This document shows positions 19,805 through 28,439 of a stretch of 49,696 nucleotides of DNA, in pieces. Origin of the DNA: Mariniblastus sp. (GTDB taxonomy: Bacteria; Planctomycetota; Planctomycetia; Pirellulales; Pirellulaceae); assembly GCA_022447555.1 (NCBI GenBank), contig JAKVBF010000007.1, forward strand, positions 1-49,696, written 5' to 3'. Below the pieces are notes generated by a model. That model was not told where the DNA came from, made no database searches, and saw nothing but the letters and a program-made list of their open reading frames with translations. Each line of letters opens with the position of its first letter. Position 1 is the stretch's first letter. Position numbers and translations under genes: made by a program.

Positions 19805-21384
19805 TCCGACCGGCCGCGAGTGGAGGCATTTGGGTCACCATAGGTGGCCCAAAGAATGGCTGACGGTGACGGCTGGATCTCGTCGCTTTGCAACTGTATC
19901 GGCGACAGGTAACACTTAAGCCAGGCGGTTTCCACCGGATTTTGAGGGTGCTTCACGTTCCAACGCTCTACTGTATTTAATAACATCTGCCGGCGAATTG
20001 CTTCGTAGGTTGCGAGCTCCCTGGGTGGATTAGACGGGTGGGTTGTCAGGTTCCAATGAATCCGTCGCCAGTATTGGTTCTGCATCCAGTCGTAAACCGA
20101 CTGGGGCCGTTGGCTGTGAGAAACAATCTGATTGGAGAACAGATCGGCCTGCCGCCCATCACTGAGATTCGCTCCGTATTCATACCAAGGGTCGAACAGG
20201 GGAGGGGTGTCAAACATCCTAAACTGCTGCACTGTCATCGTGACCCGCCCGAACCATTCGATCTTAGCCGCCACCGTTCCAATCACTGTGCGCGGGTTAT
20301 CAACCCCACCCTTTAATGGCAAAAACGTGAACAACACATTTTGTAGTGTGATATACATTAAAAAAACGGCGGCGATCCCGTTGAGGGCCCTGTGGTTTGT
20401 GCCACGAAACGGGGCCGTCTTTGATCCGTGGTCGATCGCCGGTCGGCCGAGAAGAGACCTCCAAGCTTCTGTCGGGACAAAAACAACCCACGCCAACATC
20501 GCCACGGCTGAAAAAATACCGATCGACATCGTTAGCCAAATACCGAGGTGAAGCATCCAAAATACCGCCATCAAGCAGCCCCGAAAAAAACCGCTGCAGC
20601 GAGGAACGAACATCAACACCGGGCCTGCGATCTCTGCAGCCAGTGTTAGCAATGTGATGACCTGTAGCCATTCGGTATTTTGGCCCAACCACGCCCCATT
20701 AGGTTTCACATACATTTCTAAATTCATCGCGTATTCCATCGCTACGCCGCTTAGCCAATACGTATTCCATTTCGCAAGCCCTGAAAAAAAATAGACGTAG
20801 GCCACCTGCAGCAGGATGGCAGCTGAGGCGACCGACAAAACTCGATAGGGCACTCGTTGCAGTTTTTTCTTTAACAACGCATCCAATGACCAAACAGAAG
20901 CTACGGGTAAAAACAGCATCCAAAACAACATCATTCTTAAGAGGATATGGCCGGCTGTCAGTAGCATTGGGTTTCGCATTTGCACGCTCCAAACCAACAC
21001 CAGGCAAAAAATATTCATCCACCGAGCTCGATACCCGACCAACAATCCGATCGCTGAAAACGCGGTTAACAAGAACAGCATCTGAGCAAAAAATTCGCTT
21101 CCATTAACCCAGTACATCGACCAATAGCCCGGCCCTAAAAGCTGACTAGCCTGAGCGGATGTCACAATGCCTTGGTCTGAGTAAAACAGCTCGATCCACC
21201 CAACACGTCGGGCCAAGTCAATCAACACCAGCAGAGAAATGCCGATTCGCAAAACAGCCAGCGATCGGACGTCGACCGAGAAAAGCTCTTGGAGAACGCG
21301 CGGAGCTGGGGTGGTATCAACGCCGATATCCTGTTCCTGTTTATTATTCATAGACTCAGCTGGACCGCCGTCATTACCTCGCAT
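19801..21384 (-). CDS. HTTM-domain integral membrane protein (gamma-carboxylase-like)
   Basis: This 527-residue protein starts with the HTTM-type region: SVDVRSLAVLRIGISLLVLIDL, then FYSDQGI, and a series of about six to eight helices. HTTM domains occur in vitamin K-dependent gamma-carboxylase and many bacterial proteins of unknown function. After the membrane part comes a soluble C-terminal domain (about 350-527) with a Trp-rich end. An in-frame ATG at 21351 is an alternative start. Its TAG stop and the TAA stop of the LysM gene share bases 19801-19804 tail to tail. Function unknown; carboxylase activity should not be assumed. Confidence 0.75.
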   Translation of the reverse strand: MRGNDGGPAESMNNKQEQDIGVDTTPAPRVLQELFSVDVRSLAVLRIGISLLVLIDLARRVGWIELFYSDQGIVTSAQASQLLGPGYWSMYWVNGSEFFAQMLFLLTAFSAIGLLVGYRARWMNIFCLVLVWSVQMRNPMLLTAGHILLRMMLFWMLFLPVASVWSLDALLKKKLQRVPYRVLSVASAAILLQVAYVYFFSGLAKWNTYWLSGVAMEYAMNLEMYVKPNGAWLGQNTEWLQVITLLTLAAEIAGPVLMFVPRCSGFFRGCLMAVFWMLHLGIWLTMSIGIFSAVAMLAWVVFVPTEAWRSLLGRPAIDHGSKTAPFRGTNHRALNGIAAVFLMYITLQNVLFTFLPLKGGVDNPRTVIGTVAAKIEWFGRVTMTVQQFRMFDTPPLFDPWYEYGANLSDGRQADLFSNQIVSHSQRPQSVYDWMQNQYWRRIHWNLTTHPSNPPRELATYEAIRRQMLLNTVERWNVKHPQNPVETAWLKCYLSPIQLQSDEIQPSPSAILWATYGDPNASTRGRSD

Positions 21385-21467
21385 CAGGCTGGCTCCACCC
21401 CCTTCTTGGACTCTACCACGTCAAGCACTCTAATCATGGCCATCGCGTGTCCACCGCCACACCTCAT

Positions 21468-23639
21468 TTAGTGCGTGGCCAGCATTCGCTCGATCTGCTT
21501 TTGATTATCACTGCAATAGGTGTCAAATGAAAGAGTCATGACTGTTGCCCAGCAGCCATCTCGATCGCCGCGTATATGCCAATGGGGTTGAACGACCACA
21601 GATTGATGGACTCGCTCAAACCCCGCCTCCGACTGACTAACTGTTTGGATGGGATACGTCCATATCCCACCTTCTTGGCCAATGGATAACGTGACCCCCA
21701 AGCCGAGCCATCGATCGGTCAAATGGATTTGACCCTGCTTTTCAAGATCATGTTCCTGGCCCAAAGTCCCGAGTGTTTGTTTTTCGGGACCCGAAAAGAA
21801 GCGGTCTCCTTCATCTGCTGGCATACCGGCGAAATTGAATTCCACGCCAAAATGAAAATCCTTCTCAACGGGGAGGCCCTCGATCAGGTAAGCGATCTTT
21901 ATCTCTGGCTGACCGCTTTCCATCGTAACCCCTTTGGTTAAATTCAATGGCACTCCATAAGCGTTTCCCGACCTCTGCAGCTTCACTTGAACTCTCTCCG
22001 GATTTCGACCAATAACGGCCTGATACATTCCGTCAGCAAAATCCCCCCGCTCCAGGGCAACATTGTCCGCAACGCTGCGCAGATCGACCTCTTCGTCCCA
22101 AAAATGATCGATGAGAGTTTTGCGCAATCGGGAGTCGTAGTGCAGGCAGTTTTCGAGCCCCTCCTCTTTGAATATAACACGGTCGTGAATGCTACTGGCG
22201 GCAGTATCGGTCTGATTCCCCCCAGCCTTTACTTTCTCGTGATAGGCCTCGGGGCGACGCTGAAGGGTGGCGAGTAAATTGTGGCCAAGTTCTCTTAAAT
22301 CCAGCTCGTACATGCTGCCGCCATGTTGGGGAGAAAACCACGTTACCAACCGGTCGTTAGCCATTCTAATTTCTTCGTGTCCGTCAAAATTGAAATCTAA
22401 GTGGGTCGCATCAACCCACGGCCTGCCATCACGCTGGGAGCGCTCAATCAAACATTCCGCAGTGATTAAATTTTGGTAAACCGCATTCCGTAGATGCGGC
22501 AGGTAAACGCCTCCGAAGGCTCCGTGCCAGTAGCTGCAATTGCATTGACCTTGATAGAGATAGTTGCGAGCCCGGTCTAAAATCATCGGTGGTATCGCCA
22601 TGTTTTCAGCCTGCTCTACCAACTTGCTCACGTACATCATCCGCGAGTACATTTCGTTAGACTCGGGATATTTGACTTTGAAGTTGCGCCAGTAGCCACC
22701 ATCTATAAAGGGTTGGATCGAAAGCCAACGAGCATCTGATTTCAGCCCCTTGGAAGCCCGATCAAACTCTAATTGCTTTTCAACCGGCATCGCCCACTCA
22801 GTCATCTCTCGGTAGCTGGCATCCGGCAGATAGATTTTGCCTTGAGGCGGACTCGATGTCACGGCCTGGGCTAAAGTGGTGGTTTTCAACCAGCCTCGAT
22901 TTTCCGTCAAAGCGTCAAAGAATCTCCTCAGCCAGCCCTCTTGGTAAACGAGCTTTCCGGTATCTGGCCAGGTCCCAAATTTTTCGCCGTCATCTCCAAA
23001 CACGAGAACACAGCCGGGCTGCTGCCTTGCCATATCACGACAAAACTCGACGGTCTTCTGAGGCTCCTGAAACGGTATCAAATAACGGAGGCGCTCACTC
23101 CCCGGGAAGACCCGAAGAATCTCTCCTTCATTTTCTGACACGAAATAACCCAATAATTGCTCGGGATTAAGGCCCGCGCGGTGGAAATGATAGTCATCTA
23201 GAATCGTGTACTCTATCTCGGCTTGAGCCAAATCGGACGTCAGCTCGGATTCCCACACACGTTCCGGGATCCACATACCTCGAATGGGGCCGCCCAGATG
23301 CTGTTCCAGCCATGTCGAAAAAAGACGAATCTGTCCCCGCCGATCCCGGCTGGGAATCATCGGCAAGATGGGTTCATAGAACGCGCCACCTAACACTTCG
23401 ATTCGGCCTTGGCCAACAAGTTCGGATACCCGAGCAAGATACTCCGGGTGTTTTTCTTGTATCCAAATCACCAGCGGCCCGCTAATGTGCAACGAGATCT
23501 GCAAGTGGGCGTATTCTTCAAAAACATCTAAAAACGGAAGGTAGCTATCTTGGTAGGCCGCCTCGAACACATGTTCGAAATTACCGACCGGCTGGTGATT
23601 GTGCAAAACCAGACAAAGCTGAACTGAAGGGGCTGGCAT
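21468..23639 (-). CDS. GH57 alpha-glucan hydrolase or 4-alpha-glucanotransferase
   Basis: This 723-residue protein opens with the GH57 signature VQLCLVLHNHQPVGNF. The likely nucleophile Glu89 is in GGAFYEPI and the likely acid/base is Asp216 or Asp217 in FGDDGEKFG. The middle and C-terminal parts (about 300-700) match the DUF1925/DUF1926 beta-sandwich regions of the glucanotransferase/amylase branch. No signal peptide is seen, so it is cytoplasmic, acting on glycogen or maltodextrin. It lies 186 bases downstream of galT on the same strand, a pairing that suggests storage polysaccharide metabolism. Confidence 0.88.
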   Translation of the reverse strand: MPAPSVQLCLVLHNHQPVGNFEHVFEAAYQDSYLPFLDVFEEYAHLQISLHISGPLVIWIQEKHPEYLARVSELVGQGRIEVLGGAFYEPILPMIPSRDRRGQIRLFSTWLEQHLGGPIRGMWIPERVWESELTSDLAQAEIEYTILDDYHFHRAGLNPEQLLGYFVSENEGEILRVFPGSERLRYLIPFQEPQKTVEFCRDMARQQPGCVLVFGDDGEKFGTWPDTGKLVYQEGWLRRFFDALTENRGWLKTTTLAQAVTSSPPQGKIYLPDASYREMTEWAMPVEKQLEFDRASKGLKSDARWLSIQPFIDGGYWRNFKVKYPESNEMYSRMMYVSKLVEQAENMAIPPMILDRARNYLYQGQCNCSYWHGAFGGVYLPHLRNAVYQNLITAECLIERSQRDGRPWVDATHLDFNFDGHEEIRMANDRLVTWFSPQHGGSMYELDLRELGHNLLATLQRRPEAYHEKVKAGGNQTDTAASSIHDRVIFKEEGLENCLHYDSRLRKTLIDHFWDEEVDLRSVADNVALERGDFADGMYQAVIGRNPERVQVKLQRSGNAYGVPLNLTKGVTMESGQPEIKIAYLIEGLPVEKDFHFGVEFNFAGMPADEGDRFFSGPEKQTLGTLGQEHDLEKQGQIHLTDRWLGLGVTLSIGQEGGIWTYPIQTVSQSEAGFERVHQSVVVQPHWHIRGDRDGCWATVMTLSFDTYCSDNQKQIERMLATH

Positions 23640-23825
23640 CGTGTTCGGTTTCCTTAAACGTCCTCAGCTGGCGGCATTGTTTTCGGCCAGAAACAATCAC
23701 CTGTTTTACGTAAAATTCGTCGGTCTAAAAGGGTTGCTCTAGAGATCTAATTAAAATGCCGGGCATTCTAAGGGTAGAACGTGGCGCGCCGTCCGCTTGA
23801 ATTAACTAGCCGTTAAAATTTCTGC

Positions 23826-24821
23826 CTAATCCGACGATCGAAGTTGTTGGGCAGCTAATTCTGGGGGGACCGGATTGACCCAGATGTCCGCTCCTAATTC
23901 ATAGCCAGCAGCACGTGTCAGCCGAGGGATCAATTCGACATAACCGCCACCCCGGAAAGACGCCAAAGTTGGCGGTTGATGAAATAAAATATTATACGCC
24001 GGTCGGTCCAAGAGGGTCTCCAGGCGCCCCACGTACTTTCTCAAGAGCCACCCTAATTCTTCTCGCTCAACCTGATCCAAGTCCGTCCACGCCACTTCGA
24101 GTCGTTTGGGTAGAAACCAGGTCTGATAAGGGTACTGGCTTGCAAACGGGCACACTACAAAGAATCTCTTGGTTTCCTCAACGACGCGTTCCTGTTGTTG
24201 CACTTCCCAATCTAACAACGAGCGTAGTATCGGATGACCCTGTTCGGCCAAATGTTGATCATTGAGGCTGGCACGTCGATCCAGACTAGGGCTCGAAAGA
24301 GGGGAGGCGATGATCTGTAGATGAATATGACCCAACGACGCGCCAGCGACGAGGCCGCAGTTCATGAACACCATCACATGCTGCACGCCGGTCTGCTGTG
24401 CTAAATGCCGCAACCGCTCCTGACAGGCCTGTAGTGAAACGGTCGCCTCTTGCTGGGTGAGTTCGGAGAAACTGGCGACATGCCTAGGAGACGGCACCAC
24501 CACCTCCTGAATGCCATCTGCGCTCGATGTCTGATAGGGACCGCCATCGACCACCTGATCGGGTTCGTTCAGAGATGGGTACTTATTAGGCACCACCCTC
24601 ACGACCCACGGCTGTGACAGGCCTTGGCTCGTCAACTCATTCCCCTGGGCATCATAGGCCGCTATCGCTTGGGGTGTTGCCTCTTCGTGACCGCTGCAAA
24701 ACGGGCACCGCAATTCCTCTTTAATTTCAGGTACCGATACAAACTCCATCGGTCGCTTATTGCGATTCCGAGCAATCGCCACCCAGGTCCCGGAAACGGG
24801 GTCGAAACGTAAGTCTGCCAT
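23826..24821 (-). CDS. galT: Galactose-1-phosphate uridylyltransferase family protein
   Basis: At 331 residues this is normal family length. It starts DLRFDPVSGTWVAIA, with a zinc-type CPFC (Cys39, Cys42), the segment VRVVPNKYPSLN, and the nucleotidyl-transfer motif GASLGHIHLQ, where His167 would be the nucleophile and His165/Gln169 its partners. The usual HPHxQ is HIHLQ here, which keeps both histidines. Lone galT-like genes without galK or galE are common in this group and may use other sugar phosphates, for example in glycogen metabolism; the adjacent GH57 gene fits this. Confidence 0.85.
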   Translation of the reverse strand: MADLRFDPVSGTWVAIARNRNKRPMEFVSVPEIKEELRCPFCSGHEEATPQAIAAYDAQGNELTSQGLSQPWVVRVVPNKYPSLNEPDQVVDGGPYQTSSADGIQEVVVPSPRHVASFSELTQQEATVSLQACQERLRHLAQQTGVQHVMVFMNCGLVAGASLGHIHLQIIASPLSSPSLDRRASLNDQHLAEQGHPILRSLLDWEVQQQERVVEETKRFFVVCPFASQYPYQTWFLPKRLEVAWTDLDQVEREELGWLLRKYVGRLETLLDRPAYNILFHQPPTLASFRGGGYVELIPRLTRAAGYELGADIWVNPVPPELAAQQLRSSD

Positions 24822-25128
24822 CCTGCCGAACCTGAATCCTTATGGTAATTCCAGAGCCATCCACACCGAACTAGGAGCCGCCGAGGCCCTCCCAACACCA
24901 CCCCGTTAAGTAAGCTAATTGGCAGCGGCCCGTTATCACTCGCTCTCAAACCCCCGCGCCGAAAGCATTTGAATGGCCTTGAACACCGTCTATTAAGGGC
25001 TGCCGTCGATTAAAAGGCGGCCCAAGGGACTTCATTCTGAGTTAAAATGCGTCGCTTGAAAATCCGTAGGAAAACAGGACCCCCAATATCCTTCAAGATT
25101 TCCCCTTTAGCGACCCGTCATGGGCGAT
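24822..25128. other. Intergenic region between galT and folK
   Basis: These 307 bases contain no credible gene. The only notable structure is a hairpin at 24997-25023 that may terminate folK. The rest is presumably the galT promoter region, without clear boxes. Confidence 0.5.
24997..25023 (-). terminator. Possible terminator hairpin after folK
   Basis: GGGCTGCC (24997-25004) pairs with GGCGGCCC (25016-25023) in eight base pairs with one G-T, loop of eleven bases. Read on the minus strand, it is followed by TTAATA, which is only a weak U tract, so it is a modest terminator candidate about 105 bases beyond the folK stop. Confidence 0.35.
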
Positions 25129-25944
25129 CTATCCGTCATCTATTTTGATGGGAACCATGGCTTGCACAGCGGCCGCGAGCTCAGCCTTCAGGATGGCCTC
25201 ATCGAAACCCTCTACCAACAACCTTGGGCCACAATACTTCGAGTTCGGCACTGTATCCCCCCCTTTGCGCTCTACCAATAATTTACTGGACCCTAACCAA
25301 GCATTGGCCTGCGCTGAATCGACTTGCAAAATATGCCACAGACCTTCGTCGTGCTCTAAAGGATGAGGCAATTCACCAAACACGACCTTCGCCCCAGGGT
25401 GCTCAATAGAGGCACTCAACGCTTCACCCCAAGCCATCTCGGCTGAAAGAACGTTGTTGACCAACAAAATCCGATTCGGCTTTCGTTCGAGGCATTCTAG
25501 TAAGTGGCCTAGCCGACAACCGCAAACCGGGTGCTTCATTTCTGCCGCAATCGGGACGGCAGGTTGCAGCACAAACCGACGGTACGACATGCGCGGGTGC
25601 GGGACGGTCAGGGAGTCGGTTACGATCTGAAGCTCACCGTAGAGCAGCAAGTCCAAATCAACCGTACGACTACCCCACCGGCCTCGTCGCACTCGACCCA
25701 GTTCCGCCTCCGCTGCTAACAACCGCTGATGCAAAGCAGCAGCCGACAGGACCGTTTGGAGGCGAATGACAGCGTTAACGTAGTCCGACTGCCCTGGGGG
25801 CCCACCGACTGGTGGTGTTCGAATCGAGGGGCTGACTCGCAGCTCGGTGATCCCCTTGCTGGCACGCAGATAATCAACGGCTCGCTCTAGTAATCCAAAG
25901 CCATCACCGAGGTTTGAGCCGAATGAAATCAAACAGTCGTGCAT
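25129..25944 (-). CDS. folK: FolK (HPPK, folate synthesis) with C-terminal extension
   Basis: Residues 1-155 are a complete 6-hydroxymethyl-7,8-dihydropterin pyrophosphokinase: ISFGSNLGDG, VGGPPGQSDYVNAVI, the catalytic RWGSRTVDLDLLLYG and VPHPRMSYRRFVLQP. It transfers pyrophosphate from ATP to the pterin in folate synthesis. HPPK is normally about 160 residues, but this protein has 271. Residues from about 158 to 271 form an extension beginning NRILLVNNVLSAEMAWGEAL that I do not recognise; it has alternating strand and helix character. folB and folP are not nearby. Hairpin sequence lies 63 bases upstream of its start. Confidence 0.88.
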   Translation of the reverse strand: MHDCLISFGSNLGDGFGLLERAVDYLRASKGITELRVSPSIRTPPVGGPPGQSDYVNAVIRLQTVLSAAALHQRLLAAEAELGRVRRGRWGSRTVDLDLLLYGELQIVTDSLTVPHPRMSYRRFVLQPAVPIAAEMKHPVCGCRLGHLLECLERKPNRILLVNNVLSAEMAWGEALSASIEHPGAKVVFGELPHPLEHDEGLWHILQVDSAQANAWLGSSKLLVERKGGDTVPNSKYCGPRLLVEGFDEAILKAELAAAVQAMVPIKIDDG

Positions 25945-26006
25945 GATCGTTTCGCAATGACGAGCGCATTAAAAAACGACGTCAGGCTTCCTAGCCTAGG
26001 CGTCGC

Positions 26007-26040
26007 TTGGTTGGGAGGCGTTGTTACCAACACCAACCAA
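26007..26040. repeat. Perfect hairpin in the folK leader
   Basis: TTGGTTGG (26007-26014) is the exact inverse complement of CCAACCAA (26033-26040). Within the 18-base spacer a GTTG/CAAC pair (26020-26023 and 26028-26031) can extend the structure. No T run follows on either strand. On the minus strand it would lie in the folK 5' leader, about 63 bases before the start. Confidence 0.5.
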
Positions 26041-26703
26041 CGATGTGACGGGTTTAGCAACCATCCTGGTCAACCTCTGATGACAAGCAACAAACTTCAG
26101 CAAGAAGATATGTCGCACGATTTCCTTATACTTGCCATCTCAAACCGTCACCTCACAAAAGCGGGTGAGGATTCCGATCCACAACGTTAAACGCTGCCGA
26201 CTATCGTTTCCCTCGGTCGCCGCCACCCAAATTCGCGGATTTCGAGTTGGTTGCGGCTCTCTCGTTGGTGAGTTCAAAGTTGTAGTTGCCGCGTGCGAAA
26301 CAATGGTCTTAATACCACCTACCTGGCTTGAGGCGAGTGCCAGCAAGCCTTTTTTGATTCAGTTTGTTATGATTTCGAACTGCAACGAACGCAGGAGAGT
26401 ACTTGAGATTTGTTGTTTCGTATGGCCATTTTGTGATCCTTCATCTAATTGTCAACTAAAGACAACACAAATTTTATATTTCAATTTTTTTTCTTGGAAC
26501 TGGTTGACGCCTTTTTGTATATGTCGTTTGATTTTTACCCGCATTAAAATGTAACTATTCGTGATCCTGTTTTTCGAAACACAATTTGAACCATCGTCAA
26601 CCCCCTTTAGTTTTCAGGCACTTTCGTTTCAAAAAAAATTTTTTTCTGGTGATGGCTAATAGCTCGTGGCTAAATTACGGGTACGGAAGAGATAAGAGCT
26701 TTT

Positions 26704-26709
26704 TATAAT
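26704..26709 (+). promoter_or_regulatory. Likely -10 box of the def promoter
   Basis: A perfect TATAAT lies 33 bases before the def start, in an AT-rich region preceded by an A8T7 tract at 26631-26645. No good TTGACA partner is present at the usual distance, so the box assignment is tentative. Confidence 0.4.
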
Positions 26710-26742
26710 CAACCGCGTCACTTAATTAGGTGGAGCTATCCG

Positions 26743-27321
26743 TTGGAAATAATTCATTATCCGCACCCAACGCTGCGGTATCAATCGAAGACCATTTGCC
26801 GCGTAGACCGGGAATTAAAGGCAATGGTCCGTGAAATGTTTGAGTTAATGTATGACACTCGCGGAATCGGCCTGGCCGCCAACCAGGTGGATCTGCCCCT
26901 ACAGCTGTTCGTGGTCAACGCGAGTGGTGAACCAGGAAACGGAGAAGAGCTGGTCTTCATCAATCCGGTCATCGACCAACCCAAGGGGTCCGAGGTTTCT
27001 GAAGAAGGTTGTCTGAGCATTCCTGGCGTGCACGCCGACGTAAATCGGCCCGCTCAGATTCACATTTCAGCCTACGACCTTGAGGGGAATGAAATTGACA
27101 TGGTCGCTGACGGTTTGTTGGCAAGAGTCATCCAACACGAATACGACCATCTGCAGGGCGTCTTGTTTATCGATCGAATTAGCGAGTCGGCACAAAAACA
27201 AATTGCTGGGGAGCTGGATGCTTTTGAGTTGGAGTTCAATGGTCACCAAGCCAGCCAGAAAATACCTGACCAAGCAACAATCTTGAAACGGCTTGTTGAA
27301 GTCGAAAATCGTTACTGCTGA
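26743..27321 (+). CDS. def: Peptide deformylase
   Basis: This 192-residue enzyme removes the formyl group from nascent proteins. All three motifs are present: GIGLAANQ (41-48), EEGCLSIP with metal ligand Cys90, and HEYDH with metal ligands His132 and His136 and catalytic Glu133. The start is a TTG at 26743, supported by AGGTGGAG eight bases upstream and by the usual N-terminus (EIIHYPHPTLR) beginning right there. fmt follows after 70 bases; the pair forms the common def-fmt unit for formyl-Met handling. Confidence 0.96.
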   Translation: MEIIHYPHPTLRYQSKTICRVDRELKAMVREMFELMYDTRGIGLAANQVDLPLQLFVVNASGEPGNGEELVFINPVIDQPKGSEVSEEGCLSIPGVHADVNRPAQIHISAYDLEGNEIDMVADGLLARVIQHEYDHLQGVLFIDRISESAQKQIAGELDAFELEFNGHQASQKIPDQATILKRLVEVENRYC

Positions 27322-27391
27322 TCCTTGGCTCAAACAAGACTCTCTTGGAATGCAACACCCTTGAAACGTGTAAAATAGGAAGAGTATAGCG

Positions 27392-28348
27392 ATGCGAATC
27401 GTAGTTTTTGGTACCGGGCCATTTGCGGTCCCCTCCTTCCGATGGCTCAGCCAGTCTGGCCACGACCTGCCTTTAGTCATCACACGACCTATCGCGGATT
27501 CGGGGAAGCGTCGCAAAACATCTGAGAATCCGGTTCGTGACCTGGCTGAATCGCTAGGACTGAACATTGCTTCTCCTGCTGATGTCAATTCTGTTGATTC
27601 CGTTCAATTACTGGCAGGACTGCAAGCGGATCTTTTTTTCGTCTGTGATTACGGTCAAATCCTTTCGGCCGATTGCTTGGCGACGGCTCGACTAGGCGGT
27701 ATTAATCTGCATGGCTCGCTGCTGCCAAAGTACCGGGGCGCTGCTCCGGTGAATTGGGCCGTCTATCACGGAGAAACTGTAACGGGCGTCACCGTCATCC
27801 ATATGTCTCCCAGGCTGGATGCAGGCCCTTGTTTGGCTACCAACAAAACATCACTGATCGCCAACGAGACTGCCGAGGAATTAGAACCGCGTCTCGCCGA
27901 ACTAGGGGTATCAGCGGTCAGGGATTCGGTTGAACGTTTAAACAACTGGGATGGCCATTCCTCATTAGGCCTAACGCAAGACTCCACCTTGGTCAGCAAG
28001 GCACCAAGGCTTAAAAAAAGAGACGGGCGGATCCTCTGGTCGAAGTCGGCACTTCAAATCTTTAACCAAGTCAGAGCATTTCAGCCCTGGCCCGGTTCAT
28101 TTAGCGAATGGCAAGGCCAAAGCCGTAAACCGCTGCGTGTGATCCTGCATGAGGTCCGGTGCGTGGATTCGAGCGGTAGCCAGCCGGGTGAGATCTGTCG
28201 AGTCGAGGGTGATTCGCTGACTATCCAGACAGGGCAGGGCGGGCTACAGGTGCTGTCAATCCAACCAGCCGGAAAACGTCAAATGAACGCTGGTGAGTTC
28301 ATTCGCGGATACCAGCCCGCTTTGGGCGATCGCTTCGTAGACGCCTGA
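27392..28348 (+). CDS. fmt: Methionyl-tRNA formyltransferase
   Basis: This 318-residue enzyme puts the formyl group on initiator Met-tRNA. It starts IVVFGTGPFAVPSF, has the formyl-folate motif HGSLLPKYRGAAPVNWA with the catalytic His, and the following TGVTVIHMSPRLDAGP with the catalytic Asp. The C-terminal tRNA-binding domain contains the expected FQPWPGSF stretch. A GGAAGAG precedes the ATG. It is downstream of def, forming a functional pair. Confidence 0.95.
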   Translation: MRIVVFGTGPFAVPSFRWLSQSGHDLPLVITRPIADSGKRRKTSENPVRDLAESLGLNIASPADVNSVDSVQLLAGLQADLFFVCDYGQILSADCLATARLGGINLHGSLLPKYRGAAPVNWAVYHGETVTGVTVIHMSPRLDAGPCLATNKTSLIANETAEELEPRLAELGVSAVRDSVERLNNWDGHSSLGLTQDSTLVSKAPRLKKRDGRILWSKSALQIFNQVRAFQPWPGSFSEWQGQSRKPLRVILHEVRCVDSSGSQPGEICRVEGDSLTIQTGQGGLQVLSIQPAGKRQMNAGEFIRGYQPALGDRFVDA

Positions 28349-28380
28349 TTGGGGGCGACTCGCTCCAGCCGCGTTCGCGC

Positions 28381-28410
28381 AAAAAAGACCGCCGTGTTTT
28401 AAACGGCGGT
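28381..28410 (-). terminator. Rho-independent terminator for the secreted repeat protein gene
   Basis: ACCGCCG (28388-28394) pairs with CGGCGGT (28404-28410), seven base pairs with a nine-base loop. On the minus strand it is followed at once by a run of six Ts (28386-28381 complement), as expected for a terminator of the gene ending at 28440. It also lies just after fmt on the + strand, where it lacks a U tract. Confidence 0.85.
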
Positions 28411-28439
28411 AACGTATCATTGAGCTGCATTCTGTTTCA

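Larger units (their letters stand above)
25945..26742. other. Long non-coding region upstream of folK and def
   Basis: These 798 bases have open frames (for example 25939-26190 and 26132-26554 on the + strand) but their products look random, with no family features or ribosome sites. The first half holds a perfect eight-base-pair hairpin (26007-26040). The second half (about 26400-26720) is clearly AT-rich compared with its neighbours and contains an A8T7 tract at 26631-26645 and a TATAAT at 26704-26709 before def. No tRNA or known RNA family was recognised. Confidence 0.55.

Noticed and set aside
25939-26190. Open frame of 83 codons overlapping the folK start region
   Set aside because: It is in random-looking sequence, divergent from and overlapping folK, with no recognisable features.
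26132-26554. Open frame of 140 codons on the + strand in the folK-def gap
   Set aside because: The product has no domain-like pattern, is rich in Cys, Phe and Trp from AT-rich DNA, and has no ribosome site.
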